Shown piece after piece: positions 18,484 to 27,017 of a stretch of DNA of 64,000 bases (positions are counted from its first letter, which is position 1; each line of letters starts with the position of its first letter). The notes under the pieces were generated by a model. It was not told the DNA's origin. It saw only the letters and a program-made list of their open reading frames with translations, and made no database searches. The position numbers and the translations under genes were made by a program. The DNA lies in the NCBI RefSeq assembly GCF_000248055.1, contig NZ_BAFC01000113.1, positions 39,618-103,617 of the forward strand, read 5' to 3'. Source of the DNA: Gordonia sputi NBRC 100414. Lineage in GTDB: Bacteria; Actinomycetota; Actinomycetes; Mycobacteriales; Mycobacteriaceae.

Positions 18484-20010
18484 TCATGGCGGCGGCAGCA
18501 GTCCGTCGGGAACCGGCGTCGTGGTCGTCGTGGTCGGAGGTGTCAGTTGACCCGCTCCTGCACCACGATCGTTATGTGACTGCGACGCACCACCATTCGA
18601 ACCAGCCCCGCCAGAGGGTTGCTGATGGCTGGGAGTCGGCGTCTCCACACCGGGAGCGGGCGTCCCCGACGGCGGAACGAACCCCGGCGGCAGCAGCTTG
18701 GGCGGAATCGTGATTCCGGGCGGCAGTGGCAAAGTGGGACGACTGGTCTCGGCGCTGGGTGGCCGCGTTGTCGTCGACGGCGTACTCGGACGCGCGGAGA
18801 GTGTCAGCGTGGACGGCGACGGCGTCGTCGGAGGCAATTGCGTTGTCGCCCAACCCGGTCCGTCGTCCTCGCGCGCTGTGCGCGGGGCTTCGGCCGACGT
18901 CGAGGTGAGTGGTGTCGGTTCCTGTCTCGTCTCCGAGGGAACGATGTCGGACTGGTCGGAGTCGGTCGATATCGACGCGACGCGAGCACTCGAGGGCGAC
19001 GGGATGTCCGTGGAGTTGCCGGTGAGTGTCGAACCCACCGCATACACCGTGAACATCGCTGCGGCAATGACAACGGCTGCAACAGCGATCGGCAGCGGAG
19101 AGAGCACTCCCCTGCGCCTCCCGCCTCCGATGAAGGCCAATCGACTGGGCGCCGTTGCCTGCTCGGAGGAGAGCATCGCGGCGCCCACAGCTGCAATTTG
19201 TTCCGGATTCGTCGGGATGACGACCTCGACGAGTCCGCCTTCGGCATCCTCTTCGGGCACCATGTCGGCGATGGTCGGCAGGTTCGCCAGACCACCGACG
19301 AGAACCACCGCGCACGCCGAATGCGTTGCGAGGTAACGGCTCAGCTCTTCGCGAGCGTCTTTCAGGAATGGACGTACCGCCGAGGCGAGCGTTGCGTCGC
19401 CGATTCGGAACCGGCCGGCGGCGTCGACTGTGCCGTGCTCACCCGACTCCTCCTTGGCGGTTCTGACGGCACTACGCAAAGCGTTGCGACTGAGCTTGTT
19501 CGAGAACGAACCACTCACGGCGCCCGCGTCGTCGACCACTTGGCGGACGATCGCGTCGTCGAGCGCGCGCCCCGACAGTGCGCGTGAGTGTGTGATGTCG
19601 CCGATGGCTCCGCTCGAAGGCTCGACGGTGTAGAAGGTCGTGCCGGTATCGCCGCAGTCGACGACGACCACCGACCTGTATCGCCCGATCTGGCCCGTTT
19701 CGATCAAGCAGGCCACCACGGCCTCCTCGACGGAGACGAGGTGGATCTGCCGGCGTGGACCCGACCCCGTCGAGCCGATGAGCTCACGCCCGAGATCGCC
19801 GCCTGCCGCGACGCCGATCGGCCCCACGCGTCGGTCGGCGCCGCGCGCGGCGTCGAGCATGAGGTCGATGCCCGCGTTGACCCTGCCCGCGGTGTCGTGA
19901 CCATCGCTGGGATCGACGTCGATCACCCGTGACTCCACGAGTTCGCGACCCGAGCCGTCACGTGTGAGCAGGACGAAGTGAATCATGCCCTGACCCAAGG
20001 AAACACCCAT
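18484..20010 (-). CDS. Membrane-anchored Hsp70-like ATPase with Pro/Thr-rich extracytoplasmic tail
   Basis: A 508-residue protein. Residues 1-285 resemble the Hsp70/actin-fold nucleotide-binding domain: a degenerate phosphate-1 loop (GVSLGQG, 2-8), phosphate-2 VVVVDCGDTGTT (114-125), adenosine motif VVLVGGLANLPTIADM (235-250) and NPEQIAAVGAA (268-278). There is no Hsp70 substrate-binding domain. Basic GGGRRRG (295-301) is followed by a membrane helix (about 305-326) and about 180 residues rich in Pro, Thr and Ser, presumably outside the cell. Function unknown; a chaperone-like or wall-sensing scaffold is possible. I know of no counterpart at this place in M. tuberculosis. ATG at 20010. Confidence 0.75.
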   Translation of the reverse strand: MGVSLGQGMIHFVLLTRDGSGRELVESRVIDVDPSDGHDTAGRVNAGIDLMLDAARGADRRVGPIGVAAGGDLGRELIGSTGSGPRRQIHLVSVEEAVVACLIETGQIGRYRSVVVVDCGDTGTTFYTVEPSSGAIGDITHSRALSGRALDDAIVRQVVDDAGAVSGSFSNKLSRNALRSAVRTAKEESGEHGTVDAAGRFRIGDATLASAVRPFLKDAREELSRYLATHSACAVVLVGGLANLPTIADMVPEEDAEGGLVEVVIPTNPEQIAAVGAAMLSSEQATAPSRLAFIGGGRRRGVLSPLPIAVAAVVIAAAMFTVYAVGSTLTGNSTDIPSPSSARVASISTDSDQSDIVPSETRQEPTPLTSTSAEAPRTAREDDGPGWATTQLPPTTPSPSTLTLSARPSTPSTTTRPPSAETSRPTLPLPPGITIPPKLLPPGFVPPSGTPAPGVETPTPSHQQPSGGAGSNGGASQSHNDRGAGAGQLTPPTTTTTTPVPDGLLPPP

Positions 20011-20265
20011 CGACGTCGTCTCGTCGTGGGTGGAGCGATCGTTTGGTCTATCCAGCGTCGAAGAGATTGGTTGCCTGCCCGTTTGTCGCCGTTCGTCGTT
20101 CGCCGTTCATTGCGGCGCGCTCTAGCACTGCCGCAGCGCACCACGACTCACTCGGTGCGCTCACGCCCGGGTTCAATGAATCCAGAGGTCCCGGATGCTG
20201 ATCCGACAGGTGCCGAATCAGCTCACGTCACGGGACACTTTACCGAAGCGTGCTCCATATTGTAA

Positions 20266-20589
20266 TCAATCCGTGCCCAACGGATCTATTGACGCAGCTA
20301 GCCATAACATGAGGGCTCCGACGCTGGCAAGGGATATAACGTCGAAGAATCTTCCTCTGACCTGCAGTAATCCGACTCGTGACGTTGGCAACACCGCGCG
20401 CATGAATGCGCCGAGAAGCAGAGCCGTTCCGAAAACGAACGAACCACGTCGCCAACGGTCGAACAACACCAGCGCCGCTCCGGCGATCACGCCGAGCATC
20501 ACCAGCAGATAGGGAATCTGCGCGATGTAGGCGCGGACCCGACGGGCATGGCGAAGCTGCCGCACCCGCGCATCCGTCGCTGAGTTCAC
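20266..20589 (-). CDS. DUF3017 domain membrane protein
   Basis: A 107-residue protein with a basic N-terminus ([14 protein letters not shown]) and three hydrophobic segments ([55 protein letters not shown]), matching the small DUF3017 family found downstream of folD in Mycobacteriales (Rv3355c). The start is GTG at 20589, overlapping the folD stop as GTGA, so translation is coupled. Longer in-frame readings run antisense-like through folD and are not real. Function unknown. Confidence 0.85.
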   Translation of the reverse strand: MNSATDARVRQLRHARRVRAYIAQIPYLLVMLGVIAGAALVLFDRWRRGSFVFGTALLLGAFMRAVLPTSRVGLLQVRGRFFDVISLASVGALMLWLAASIDPLGTD

Positions 20590-21470
20590 CGTCCGGAACC
20601 TCCGGCGACGCTCACTCCGGCTGCAAGATCTGCCTCTGCACGCTCGACCACATTGACGAGCAGGAACGCGCGCGTCAGTGGCCCGACGCCGCCCGGGTTC
20701 GGTGACACATATCCCGCGACGTCCCACACGTCTGGGGCGACGTCGCCGACCAGCCCGTCCTCGGTGCGGCTGACGCCGACATCGATGACCGCTGCCCCCG
20801 GCTTGACCATGTCTCCGGTAACCAGATGCGGCACACCTGCCGCGGCCACGACGACGTCGGCACGCTTGATCTCTGCGGCGAGGTCGCGGGTTCCGGTGTG
20901 ACACAGCGTCACGGTTGCGTTCTCACTGCGTCGAGTGAGCAGCAGACCGATCGGGCGTCCGATCGTCACACCACGGCCGACGACAGTGACGCGGGCACCG
21001 TTGATCGGGATGTCGTAGCGCCGCAGCAGGTGAATCACGCCGCGCGGCGTGCACGGGAGCGTCGACTCCTTGCCGAGGACGAGTCGTCCGAGGTTGATCG
21101 GGTGCAGACCGTCGGCGTCCTTGGCGGGATCGATCCGCTCGAGCGCGGCGTTCTCGTCGAGATGCCGTGGCAGCGGGAGTTGCACGATGTAGCCGGTGCA
21201 GCCGGGGTCTGCGTTGAGCTCGTCGATGGCCGCGTTGAGGTCTTCGGTGGTGGCGTCCGCGGGTAGATCCTTACGGATCGACGCGATGCCGATCTTGGCG
21301 CAGTCGGAGTGCTTGCCCTTGACGTAGGACTGCGAACCCGGATCGTCGCCGACGAGGATCGTGCCGAGACCCGGCATCACGCCGGCCATCCGCAGCTTGT
21401 CGACGCGTTCACGGAGATCGGCGAAGATCTCGTCGCGGGTCAGCTTGCCGTCGAGTCGTATCGCGCTCAC
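20586..21470 (-). CDS. folD: Bifunctional methylenetetrahydrofolate dehydrogenase / methenyltetrahydrofolate cyclohydrolase
   Basis: A 294-residue FolD enzyme interconverting 5,10-methylene- and 10-formyl-tetrahydrofolate. Motifs: the [14 protein letters not shown] active-site region with catalytic lysine, GYIVQLPLP (about 94-102), [22 protein letters not shown] (NADP-binding loop) and the C-terminal [15 protein letters not shown]. It overlaps the downstream DUF3017 gene by 4 nt, the Rv3356c-Rv3355c arrangement. A 15-bp repeat array lies just upstream of its start. Confidence 0.95.
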   Translation of the reverse strand: MSAIRLDGKLTRDEIFADLRERVDKLRMAGVMPGLGTILVGDDPGSQSYVKGKHSDCAKIGIASIRKDLPADATTEDLNAAIDELNADPGCTGYIVQLPLPRHLDENAALERIDPAKDADGLHPINLGRLVLGKESTLPCTPRGVIHLLRRYDIPINGARVTVVGRGVTIGRPIGLLLTRRSENATVTLCHTGTRDLAAEIKRADVVVAAAGVPHLVTGDMVKPGAAVIDVGVSRTEDGLVGDVAPDVWDVAGYVSPNPGGVGPLTRAFLLVNVVERAEADLAAGVSVAGGSGR

Positions 21471-21502
21471 CCGTCCATTGTTCCATCCTGTCCGAGCCTC
21501 GG

Positions 21503-21569
21503 TGTCAGGTGTGGGGCGTCGGGGTGTCAGATGTCGGGGCGTCGGATGTCGGGGCGTCGGATGTCGGGA
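21503..21569. repeat. 15-bp tandem repeat array between folD and the dehydratase gene
   Basis: Clear units at 21525-21539, 21540-21554 and 21555-21569 share the core ATGTCGGGG; a degenerate copy precedes them. The array fills most of the divergent intergenic region, about 40 bp before the dehydratase ATG. Confidence 0.85.
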
Positions 21570-21609
21570 TCAGCGATTCGCTGCGTCCATCCGAGTACCG
21601 TGCTGCCAT

Positions 21610-22566
21610 ATGCCCACGAACGCCGCCCGCCCGGTCACCATCGCCGACGTCAGGAGGGCGCGAGGGCGTATCGCGACGCACGTTCGACGCACGCCGGTGC
21701 TGCGCGCGGAGATCGACACGGTCAGCGGAAGTGTTCCGGTGGTCTTCAAGCTGGAGTACCTGCAGCTCGGCGGCTCGTTCAAAGCCCGCGGAAGCGTGAA
21801 TGCCGTGCTCGCGGCGCGCGACGCGGGAAAGCTCACAGATAGCGGAGTGGTGGTGGCGTCCGGCGGAAACGCCGCGATCGGCGCAGCGCATGCGGCGCGG
21901 ATCGTCGGCACGCGGTGCACCGTCGTCGTACCCGAGAACGCCCCACCGGTGAAGGTGACGGCGCTGCGTGATCTCGGAGCCGACGTGCGTCTACACGGCT
22001 CCAGGTATCACGACGCGGCCGAGTTCGCGGGTGCCCTCGCCACGAAGACGGGTGCGCTGCTGCTCCACGCGTACGACCTTCCCGACATCGTCGCCGGCGC
22101 CGGGACCATCGCCCTCGAGTTGGCCGCCGACGTTCCCGGGCCGCAGACCGTCGTCGCGTGCGTGGGAGGCGGCGGACTGCTCGGAGGTCTCGCAGCGGCC
22201 CAGCGCCCCGGCGATCGTCTCGTCGGCGCGGAGCCCACCGGAGCGTCGAGTCTGCATCAGGCGGTGGAGGCGGGTGGGCCGGTGTCGGTCGAGCTCGACA
22301 GCATCGCCGCGGACTCGTTGGGCGCCACCAGGATCGGCGACATCTGCTGGTCGACCATCGCCGACAAGGCAGTCGAGAGCGTCGTCGTCTCCGACGACGC
22401 TATCATCGCCGCGCGTCGAATGCTGTGGGAGCGGTTCCGCATCGTCGTCGAGCACGGCACCGCCACCGCGGTCGCGGCGGTGGCCGCCGGGCTTGTGAAA
22501 CCGGCCCCCGACTCGACGCTCTGCGTGCTGCTGTGCGGAGCCAACACCCGACTCGACGACCTCTGA
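21610..22566 (+). CDS. Threonine/serine dehydratase-like PLP enzyme
   Basis: A 318-residue fold-type II PLP enzyme. The PLP lysine is in GGSFKARGSVNAVL, followed by the ASGGNAAIGAAHAA asparagine loop and the glycine-rich VGGGGLLGG phosphate loop. It lacks a C-terminal ACT domain, so it resembles catabolic or promiscuous serine/threonine dehydratases (2-oxoacid plus ammonia) rather than the regulated biosynthetic IlvA. I chose ATG at 21610 because the in-frame region before it is the 15-bp repeat array. The stop is followed at once by a 21-bp tandem repeat. Confidence 0.85.
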   Translation: MPTNAARPVTIADVRRARGRIATHVRRTPVLRAEIDTVSGSVPVVFKLEYLQLGGSFKARGSVNAVLAARDAGKLTDSGVVVASGGNAAIGAAHAARIVGTRCTVVVPENAPPVKVTALRDLGADVRLHGSRYHDAAEFAGALATKTGALLLHAYDLPDIVAGAGTIALELAADVPGPQTVVACVGGGGLLGGLAAAQRPGDRLVGAEPTGASSLHQAVEAGGPVSVELDSIAADSLGATRIGDICWSTIADKAVESVVVSDDAIIAARRMLWERFRIVVEHGTATAVAAVAAGLVKPAPDSTLCVLLCGANTRLDDL

Positions 22567-22622
22567 GCCGACTGGGCCCTCCCTCACGCCGACTGGGCGT
22601 TCCCTCGCGCCGACTGTGCGTC
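22567..22622. repeat. 21-bp tandem repeat, 2.7 units, right after the dehydratase stop
   Basis: Units begin GCCGACTG at 22567, 22588 and 22609. The first unit starts on the base after the TGA. The last copy (22609-22622, GCCGACTGTGCGTC) recurs inverted beyond trmL at 23161. Confidence 0.8.
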
Positions 22623-22659
22623 GACCGCCCCGGCGGAGCGTCGGGTCGCCCTCTGCACA

Positions 22660-23133
22660 ATGGACTCCATGTTCCGCATCATGTTCTATCAGCCGTGTAT
22701 CCCACCCAACACGGGTAACGCGATCCGGCTGGCTGCCAACACCGGCAGCGAACTCCATCTGATCGAGCCGCTCGGTTTCTCGATGTCCGACGCTCAGGTG
22801 AAACGGGCAGGCCTCGACTACCACGAGATGGCGAACGTGACCGTCCACCCGAACCTCGTCACAGCGTTCACCGAGCTGAAACCGCAACGCGTCTTCGCAT
22901 TCACCGCGCATGCATCGCGCTACCACACCGACGTCGACTATCGCCCCGGCGACGTACTGCTGTTCGGTCCGGAACCCACCGGACTCCCCGACGACGTGCT
23001 CGCCGAACCCGAGATCACCGACCGGCTTCGTATCCCGATGCTCGCCGGGCGACGCTCACACAACCTGGCGAATGCCGCGAGCATCGTCGTGTACGAAGCG
23101 TGGCGACAGAACGGATTCGACGGCGCGGTGTGA
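22660..23133 (+). CDS. trmL: tRNA (cytidine/uridine-34-2'-O)-methyltransferase
   Basis: A 157-residue SPOUT methyltransferase that 2'-O-methylates the wobble base of tRNA-Leu. Motif 1 is CIPPNTGNAIRLAANTG, motif 2 VLLFGPEPTGLP and motif 3 RIPMLAGRRSHNLANAASIVVYE, which forms the trefoil-knot SAM pocket. Size is typical of TrmL. The start may be ATG at 22660 or 22669. Rv3366 (spoU) is the positional counterpart. The gene is bracketed by inverted copies of a GCCGACTGTGCGTC repeat. Confidence 0.9.
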   Translation: MDSMFRIMFYQPCIPPNTGNAIRLAANTGSELHLIEPLGFSMSDAQVKRAGLDYHEMANVTVHPNLVTAFTELKPQRVFAFTAHASRYHTDVDYRPGDVLLFGPEPTGLPDDVLAEPEITDRLRIPMLAGRRSHNLANAASIVVYEAWRQNGFDGAV

Positions 23134-23160
23134 CGAAAGTGTCTGCGCACTAACGGGACT

Positions 23161-23195
23161 GACGCACAGTCGGCGCCACGGAGCGCACGGTCGGC
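23161..23195. repeat. Inverted partner of the 22609 repeat, two units
   Basis: GACGCACAGTCGGC at 23161-23174 is the exact reverse complement of 22609-22622. A second, diverged copy ends at 23195. trmL lies between the two arrays. Confidence 0.75.
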
Positions 23196-23246
23196 ACTAT
23201 GCGGGGCTCACTCGATGGAATCGCGTGGGCTTGGTAGACCGCCCGC

Positions 23247-23474
23247 CTAGCCGACGCGGAAACGCTTGGTACGCGCGGTCGCTCCCCCGATGAGTGCCAC
23301 CTTGGACTTCGGCACGCCGAGGTGCTTGGCGAGCAGTTCGGCGACCGCCTTGTTCGCCTTACCCTCGGTGGCGGGCTCGCGCACGTAGATGGTGATGGAA
23401 CCGTCCGGCCCGGTCTCGACGAGCGGCCCCTTGCGACTGCTCGGTTTTGCCGTGACGATCACCTGTTTCGCCAT
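23247..23474 (-). CDS. DUF167 (YggU-like) protein
   Basis: A 75-residue protein with the DUF167 pattern: VIVTAKPSSRKGP..., IYVREPATEGKANKAVAELLAKHLGVPKSKVALIGG, ending TKRFRVG. Family members are small alpha/beta proteins of unknown function. The ATG at 23474 follows GAGAGGA; a reading back to 23534 adds a non-conserved leader. It is 67 bp downstream of dnaE2 on the same strand and may be in its transcript. Confidence 0.85.
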   Translation of the reverse strand: MAKQVIVTAKPSSRKGPLVETGPDGSITIYVREPATEGKANKAVAELLAKHLGVPKSKVALIGGATARTKRFRVG

Positions 23475-23540
23475 CTGTTCCTCTCCCCGCTGTCGTTGTG
23501 CGCGAATGCTTTCCGCGCAGTTGTCAGTGCACATTTCACA

Positions 23541-26500
23541 TCAGTGCCAATCCCGCGAGCGGGTACCCACTCGAAGATCCATCCGCTGCAACCGATCTGC
23601 AACCACCGTCACCGCACCCTCTGCATTCTGCACTCTGCCGCGTACCAGCAGCGCCGACGCCGAGTGTGCCAACTCGCGATACCGCGACCACAGCCCGACC
23701 GAGCACACCACGTTGACCATCCCGGTCTCGTCTTCGAGGTTGATGAACGTCACGCCGGATGCTGTCGCCGGACGCTGCCGGTGGGTGACAGCCCCTCCGA
23801 CGATGACACGTGACCCATCCGGCACAGACAATAGCGCCTCAGCGGGCAGGACACCTATCGCAGTCAACCGCGGACGCAGGAACTGCGTCGGATAATTCGA
23901 CGGCGTGATCCCCGTCGCCCAGGCATCGGTGGCGGCCAGCTCAACATCCGACAATCCCGGCAGCGTCGGTACCTGCGCAGATGACTCCAACTCGAGTTGC
24001 TCGGCGCTCGCGGAGGCCGCGGCGCCCGCCTCCCACAACGCTTGTCGTCGACTCATGCCGAAACACTCGAACGCCCCCGCGCCCGCCAATCCCTCGAGGT
24101 GCGCGAGGTTGAGGTCGGCTCGCCGCGACAGGTCGGTGATGCTCGTATACGGACCGTCGACTCCCCTTGATTCGACGATGCGCGCCGCGACGTCGTCTCC
24201 GACCCCGCGTATCGACGCCAACCCGAGCCGCACGTCGAGCCCGTCGTTCTCCAACGTCGCCTCGGCCAGCGACGCGTTGATATGCGGCCGGTGCACGTCG
24301 ACGCCATGTCGGCGGGCGTCGGCGACCAATGACTGCGGCGAGTAGAAGCCCATGGGCTGTGCGCGCAGCAACGCGGCGCAGAATGCGGCAGGATGGTGCA
24401 GCTTGAACCACGACGAGTAGAAGACCAACGATGCGAAACTCTGCGAATGACTCTCGGGGAAACCGAAATTGGCGAAGGCCGCCATCTTCTCGAAGATCCG
24501 GTCGGCGACGTCGCCGGTAATGCCGTGCGAGCGCTGCATGCCCTCGTAGAAGCGTCGACGAAGCTGGTGCATACGCTCCGGTGATCGCTTCGACCCCATG
24601 GCTCGACGGAGCTGGTCCGCCTCGGCGGCGTCGAATCCGGCGACGTCGACGGCCAGCTGCATGAGCTGCTCCTGGAACAGCGGTACGCCGAGTGTTCGCT
24701 TGAGCGCCGGCCACATCGACGGATGTTCGACGGTCGGCTCCTCCTGGCCGTTGCGTCGGCGGATGAACGGATGGACCGATCCGCCCTGGATCGGTCCCGG
24801 ACGGATCAGCGCGACCTCGACGACCAGATCGTAGAAGCACCGGGGCTTCAGCCGCGGGAGAGTCGCCATCTGTGCTCGCGATTCCACCTGGAAAACCCCG
24901 ACAGAGTCTGCGCGACAGAGCATCTCGTACACCGCCTGCTCGGAGAGGTCGAGTTTGGCGAGGTCGACGTGGATGTTCTTGTGTTCGGCGACCAGATCGA
25001 TCGCGTAGTGCAGCGCCGAGAGCATCCCCAGACCGAGCAGATCGAACTTGACCAAACCGATTGCGGCACAGTCGTCTTTGTCCCACTGCAATACGCTGCG
25101 ATTCTCCATCCGCGCCCACTCCGTCGGACAGACATCGGCGATGGGACGATCACAGATCACCATTCCACCGGAGTGGATTCCGAGATGTCTTGGCATGTTG
25201 GCGATGTCGCTTGCGAGTTCGCGCACGTCGTCGGGCGCGGTGTCGGGCATCTTGCTCCAGGCGTCTTGCTGACCGCTGGCATAGCCGAGCGCCCGTGCCA
25301 TGTCGCGCACCGACGATCGGCCCCGATAGGTGATCACGTTGGCGACCTGCGCGCTGTACTCGCGGCCATACCGTCGGTACACGTACTGGATCGCCTCTTC
25401 ACGACGGTCCGATTCGATGTCGACGTCGATGTCCGGTGGCCCGTCACGCTCGGGTGAGAGGAACCTCTCGAACAGCAACTCGTTGGCCACCGGGTCGACG
25501 TTGGTGATACCCAACGCGTAACACACCGCGGAGTTGGCGGCGCTCCCCCGGCCTTGGCACAGGATGTCGTTGCGTTTACAGAAGTCGACGATGTCGGCGA
25601 CGACGAGGAAATAGCCGGGGAAGGTGAGCGTCTCGACGATCGCCAGTTCGTGCTCGATCTGCCGGTAGGCCGCCGGATGTTGGGCTGGTGTCCCATAGCG
25701 GCGTCGTGCGCGGGTCATCGTAAGGTGCCGCAGCCAACTGGACTCCGTATGGCCGGCCGGCACGTCGAACGGCGGTAACTGCGGCGCGATCAATCCGAGC
25801 GAGAAAGCGCAATCGTCGGCGAGGTCTGCCGCGGCGGCGATGGCGTCGGGGTGCGCGGGGAGCAGGCGCATCATCTCGTCACCGCTGCGCAGATGCGCAC
25901 CGCCGACCCCCGGCATCCAGCCCGCGATGGTCTCGATGTCGGTGCGGGCACGCACCGCCGCCATCGCCAGCGCAAGGCGTCGACGACGCGGCCCCGCGAA
26001 GTGCGCCCCCGACGTCGCGACGGTCGGCAGCCCGAACCGCTGCGCGAGGTCGGCGAGTACCGCATTGCGCTCGTCGTCGTCGGGCAGGCCCTGAGCGGTG
26101 AGTTCGACGACGACGTCGTCGCGTCCGAACCGCTCGACCATTCCACCGAGAGCGGCCTCGGCAGCACCGATACCCGCACGATCCAACGCGCGCCGAACCG
26201 CGCCCTTGCGACAGCCCGTCAGGATCACCCAGTGGCCTGCGTCGCGGGTCAGCCGGTCGACGTCGTAGCGCAGCAGCCCCTTCTCACCACCGGACATGTG
26301 GGCGTCGGCGATGATTCGTGACAACCTCCGATAGCCCTCACTGTCACGCGCGAGGACCAGCAGATGCTCACCGGCCGGATCGGTCACCCCGGTGCGGGTC
26401 ACGTCCGGCTCGAGGGAGAGTTCGGCACCGAACACCGTCGGCATCGCGAATTCCTTTGCGGCCTCGGCGAATCGGACCACGCCGTAGAAACCGTCATGGT

Positions 26501-26807
26501 CGGTGATCGACAGACCGGTCAGGTCGAGTCGGGCCGCCTCCTCCACCATCTCCTCGGGCATCGACGCCCCGTCGAGGAAACTGTAGGAACTGTGCGCATG
26601 CAGTTCCGCATAGCGCACAGACGATCGCTCACGAGACACCTCCGGCGCCGTGTAGGCGCCACGTTTGCGCGACCACGCGGGGCTGTCGTTGCCGTCGCCC
26701 GTCTGCTCGGGACCGAAGAACTCCCCGGGACGACCGCCATCGGGCGAGCGCCCCGACAGCACCCGCTCCATCTCCCGCCACGTCGGCGGGCCCTGGTTCC
26801 AGCCCAC
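23541..26807 (-). CDS. dnaE2: Error-prone DNA polymerase III alpha subunit
   Basis: A 1088-residue C-family polymerase of the DnaE2 type, which carries out damage-induced mutagenic translesion synthesis with ImuA' and ImuB. Features in order: PHP domain (AELHAHSSYSFLDGA; SITDHDGFYG), the catalytic PPDIDVDIESD motif, the Gly/Asn-rich GRGSAANSAVCYALGIT segment, helix-hairpin-helix region (IRGVGDDVAARI) and a C-terminal OB fold (VTFINLEDETGMVNVV). The start is GTG at 26807, only 10 bp below a LexA box; ATG at 26771 is an alternative. It has no beta-clamp loader partners nearby. Rv3370c is the counterpart. Confidence 0.95.
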   Translation of the reverse strand: MGWNQGPPTWREMERVLSGRSPDGGRPGEFFGPEQTGDGNDSPAWSRKRGAYTAPEVSRERSSVRYAELHAHSSYSFLDGASMPEEMVEEAARLDLTGLSITDHDGFYGVVRFAEAAKEFAMPTVFGAELSLEPDVTRTGVTDPAGEHLLVLARDSEGYRRLSRIIADAHMSGGEKGLLRYDVDRLTRDAGHWVILTGCRKGAVRRALDRAGIGAAEAALGGMVERFGRDDVVVELTAQGLPDDDERNAVLADLAQRFGLPTVATSGAHFAGPRRRRLALAMAAVRARTDIETIAGWMPGVGGAHLRSGDEMMRLLPAHPDAIAAAADLADDCAFSLGLIAPQLPPFDVPAGHTESSWLRHLTMTRARRRYGTPAQHPAAYRQIEHELAIVETLTFPGYFLVVADIVDFCKRNDILCQGRGSAANSAVCYALGITNVDPVANELLFERFLSPERDGPPDIDVDIESDRREEAIQYVYRRYGREYSAQVANVITYRGRSSVRDMARALGYASGQQDAWSKMPDTAPDDVRELASDIANMPRHLGIHSGGMVICDRPIADVCPTEWARMENRSVLQWDKDDCAAIGLVKFDLLGLGMLSALHYAIDLVAEHKNIHVDLAKLDLSEQAVYEMLCRADSVGVFQVESRAQMATLPRLKPRCFYDLVVEVALIRPGPIQGGSVHPFIRRRNGQEEPTVEHPSMWPALKRTLGVPLFQEQLMQLAVDVAGFDAAEADQLRRAMGSKRSPERMHQLRRRFYEGMQRSHGITGDVADRIFEKMAAFANFGFPESHSQSFASLVFYSSWFKLHHPAAFCAALLRAQPMGFYSPQSLVADARRHGVDVHRPHINASLAEATLENDGLDVRLGLASIRGVGDDVAARIVESRGVDGPYTSITDLSRRADLNLAHLEGLAGAGAFECFGMSRRQALWEAGAAASASAEQLELESSAQVPTLPGLSDVELAATDAWATGITPSNYPTQFLRPRLTAIGVLPAEALLSVPDGSRVIVGGAVTHRQRPATASGVTFINLEDETGMVNVVCSVGLWSRYRELAHSASALLVRGRVQNAEGAVTVVADRLQRMDLRVGTRSRDWH

Positions 26808-26817
26808 TCAGCCAGTA

Positions 26818-26833
26818 TAGAACACCTGTTCGA
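26818..26833. promoter_or_regulatory. LexA/SOS box of dnaE2
   Basis: The minus strand reads TCGAACAGGTGTTCTA, matching the mycobacterial SOS consensus TCGAAC-N4-GTTCKA completely. It ends 10 bp before the start codon. Confidence 0.88.
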
Positions 26834-26841
26834 CAGACGAT

Positions 26842-26890
26842 GGGTGGCGGGCTGCCCCGCTCGCCTCGCCGACGACAATCCCCGCCACCC
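26842..26890. terminator. Stem-loop upstream of dnaE2
   Basis: GGGTGGCGGG at 26842-26851 is complementary to CCCGCCACCC at 26881-26890. It may act with the neighbouring palindrome as the 3' end signal of the MFS operon. Confidence 0.45.
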
Positions 26891-26912
26891 GACTGTGAAT
26901 GTGTGTCGAACT

Positions 26913-26946
26913 GAAGGATGTGGGTGCTGCAGCACCCACATCCTTC
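26913..26946. terminator. Perfect 34-bp palindrome (probable bidirectional terminator)
   Basis: GAAGGATGTGGGTGCTG at 26913-26929 is followed directly by its exact reverse complement, leaving no unpaired centre. A third half-copy (CCCACATCCT) follows at 26954-26963. It lies between the MFS stop (27018) and dnaE2. Termination is the simplest reading; a protein-binding operator is possible. Confidence 0.65.
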
Positions 26947-27017
26947 GATTGGACCCACATCCTCGCCTCAGCTCGACGGCGCTCGGCACCCGCGCCCGTA
27001 CCGGCGACACCGCGCCA

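Noticed and set aside
23581..26500. Several long plus-strand frames over dnaE2
   Set aside because: Shadows of the polymerase gene; no independent ribosome-binding sites or domains.
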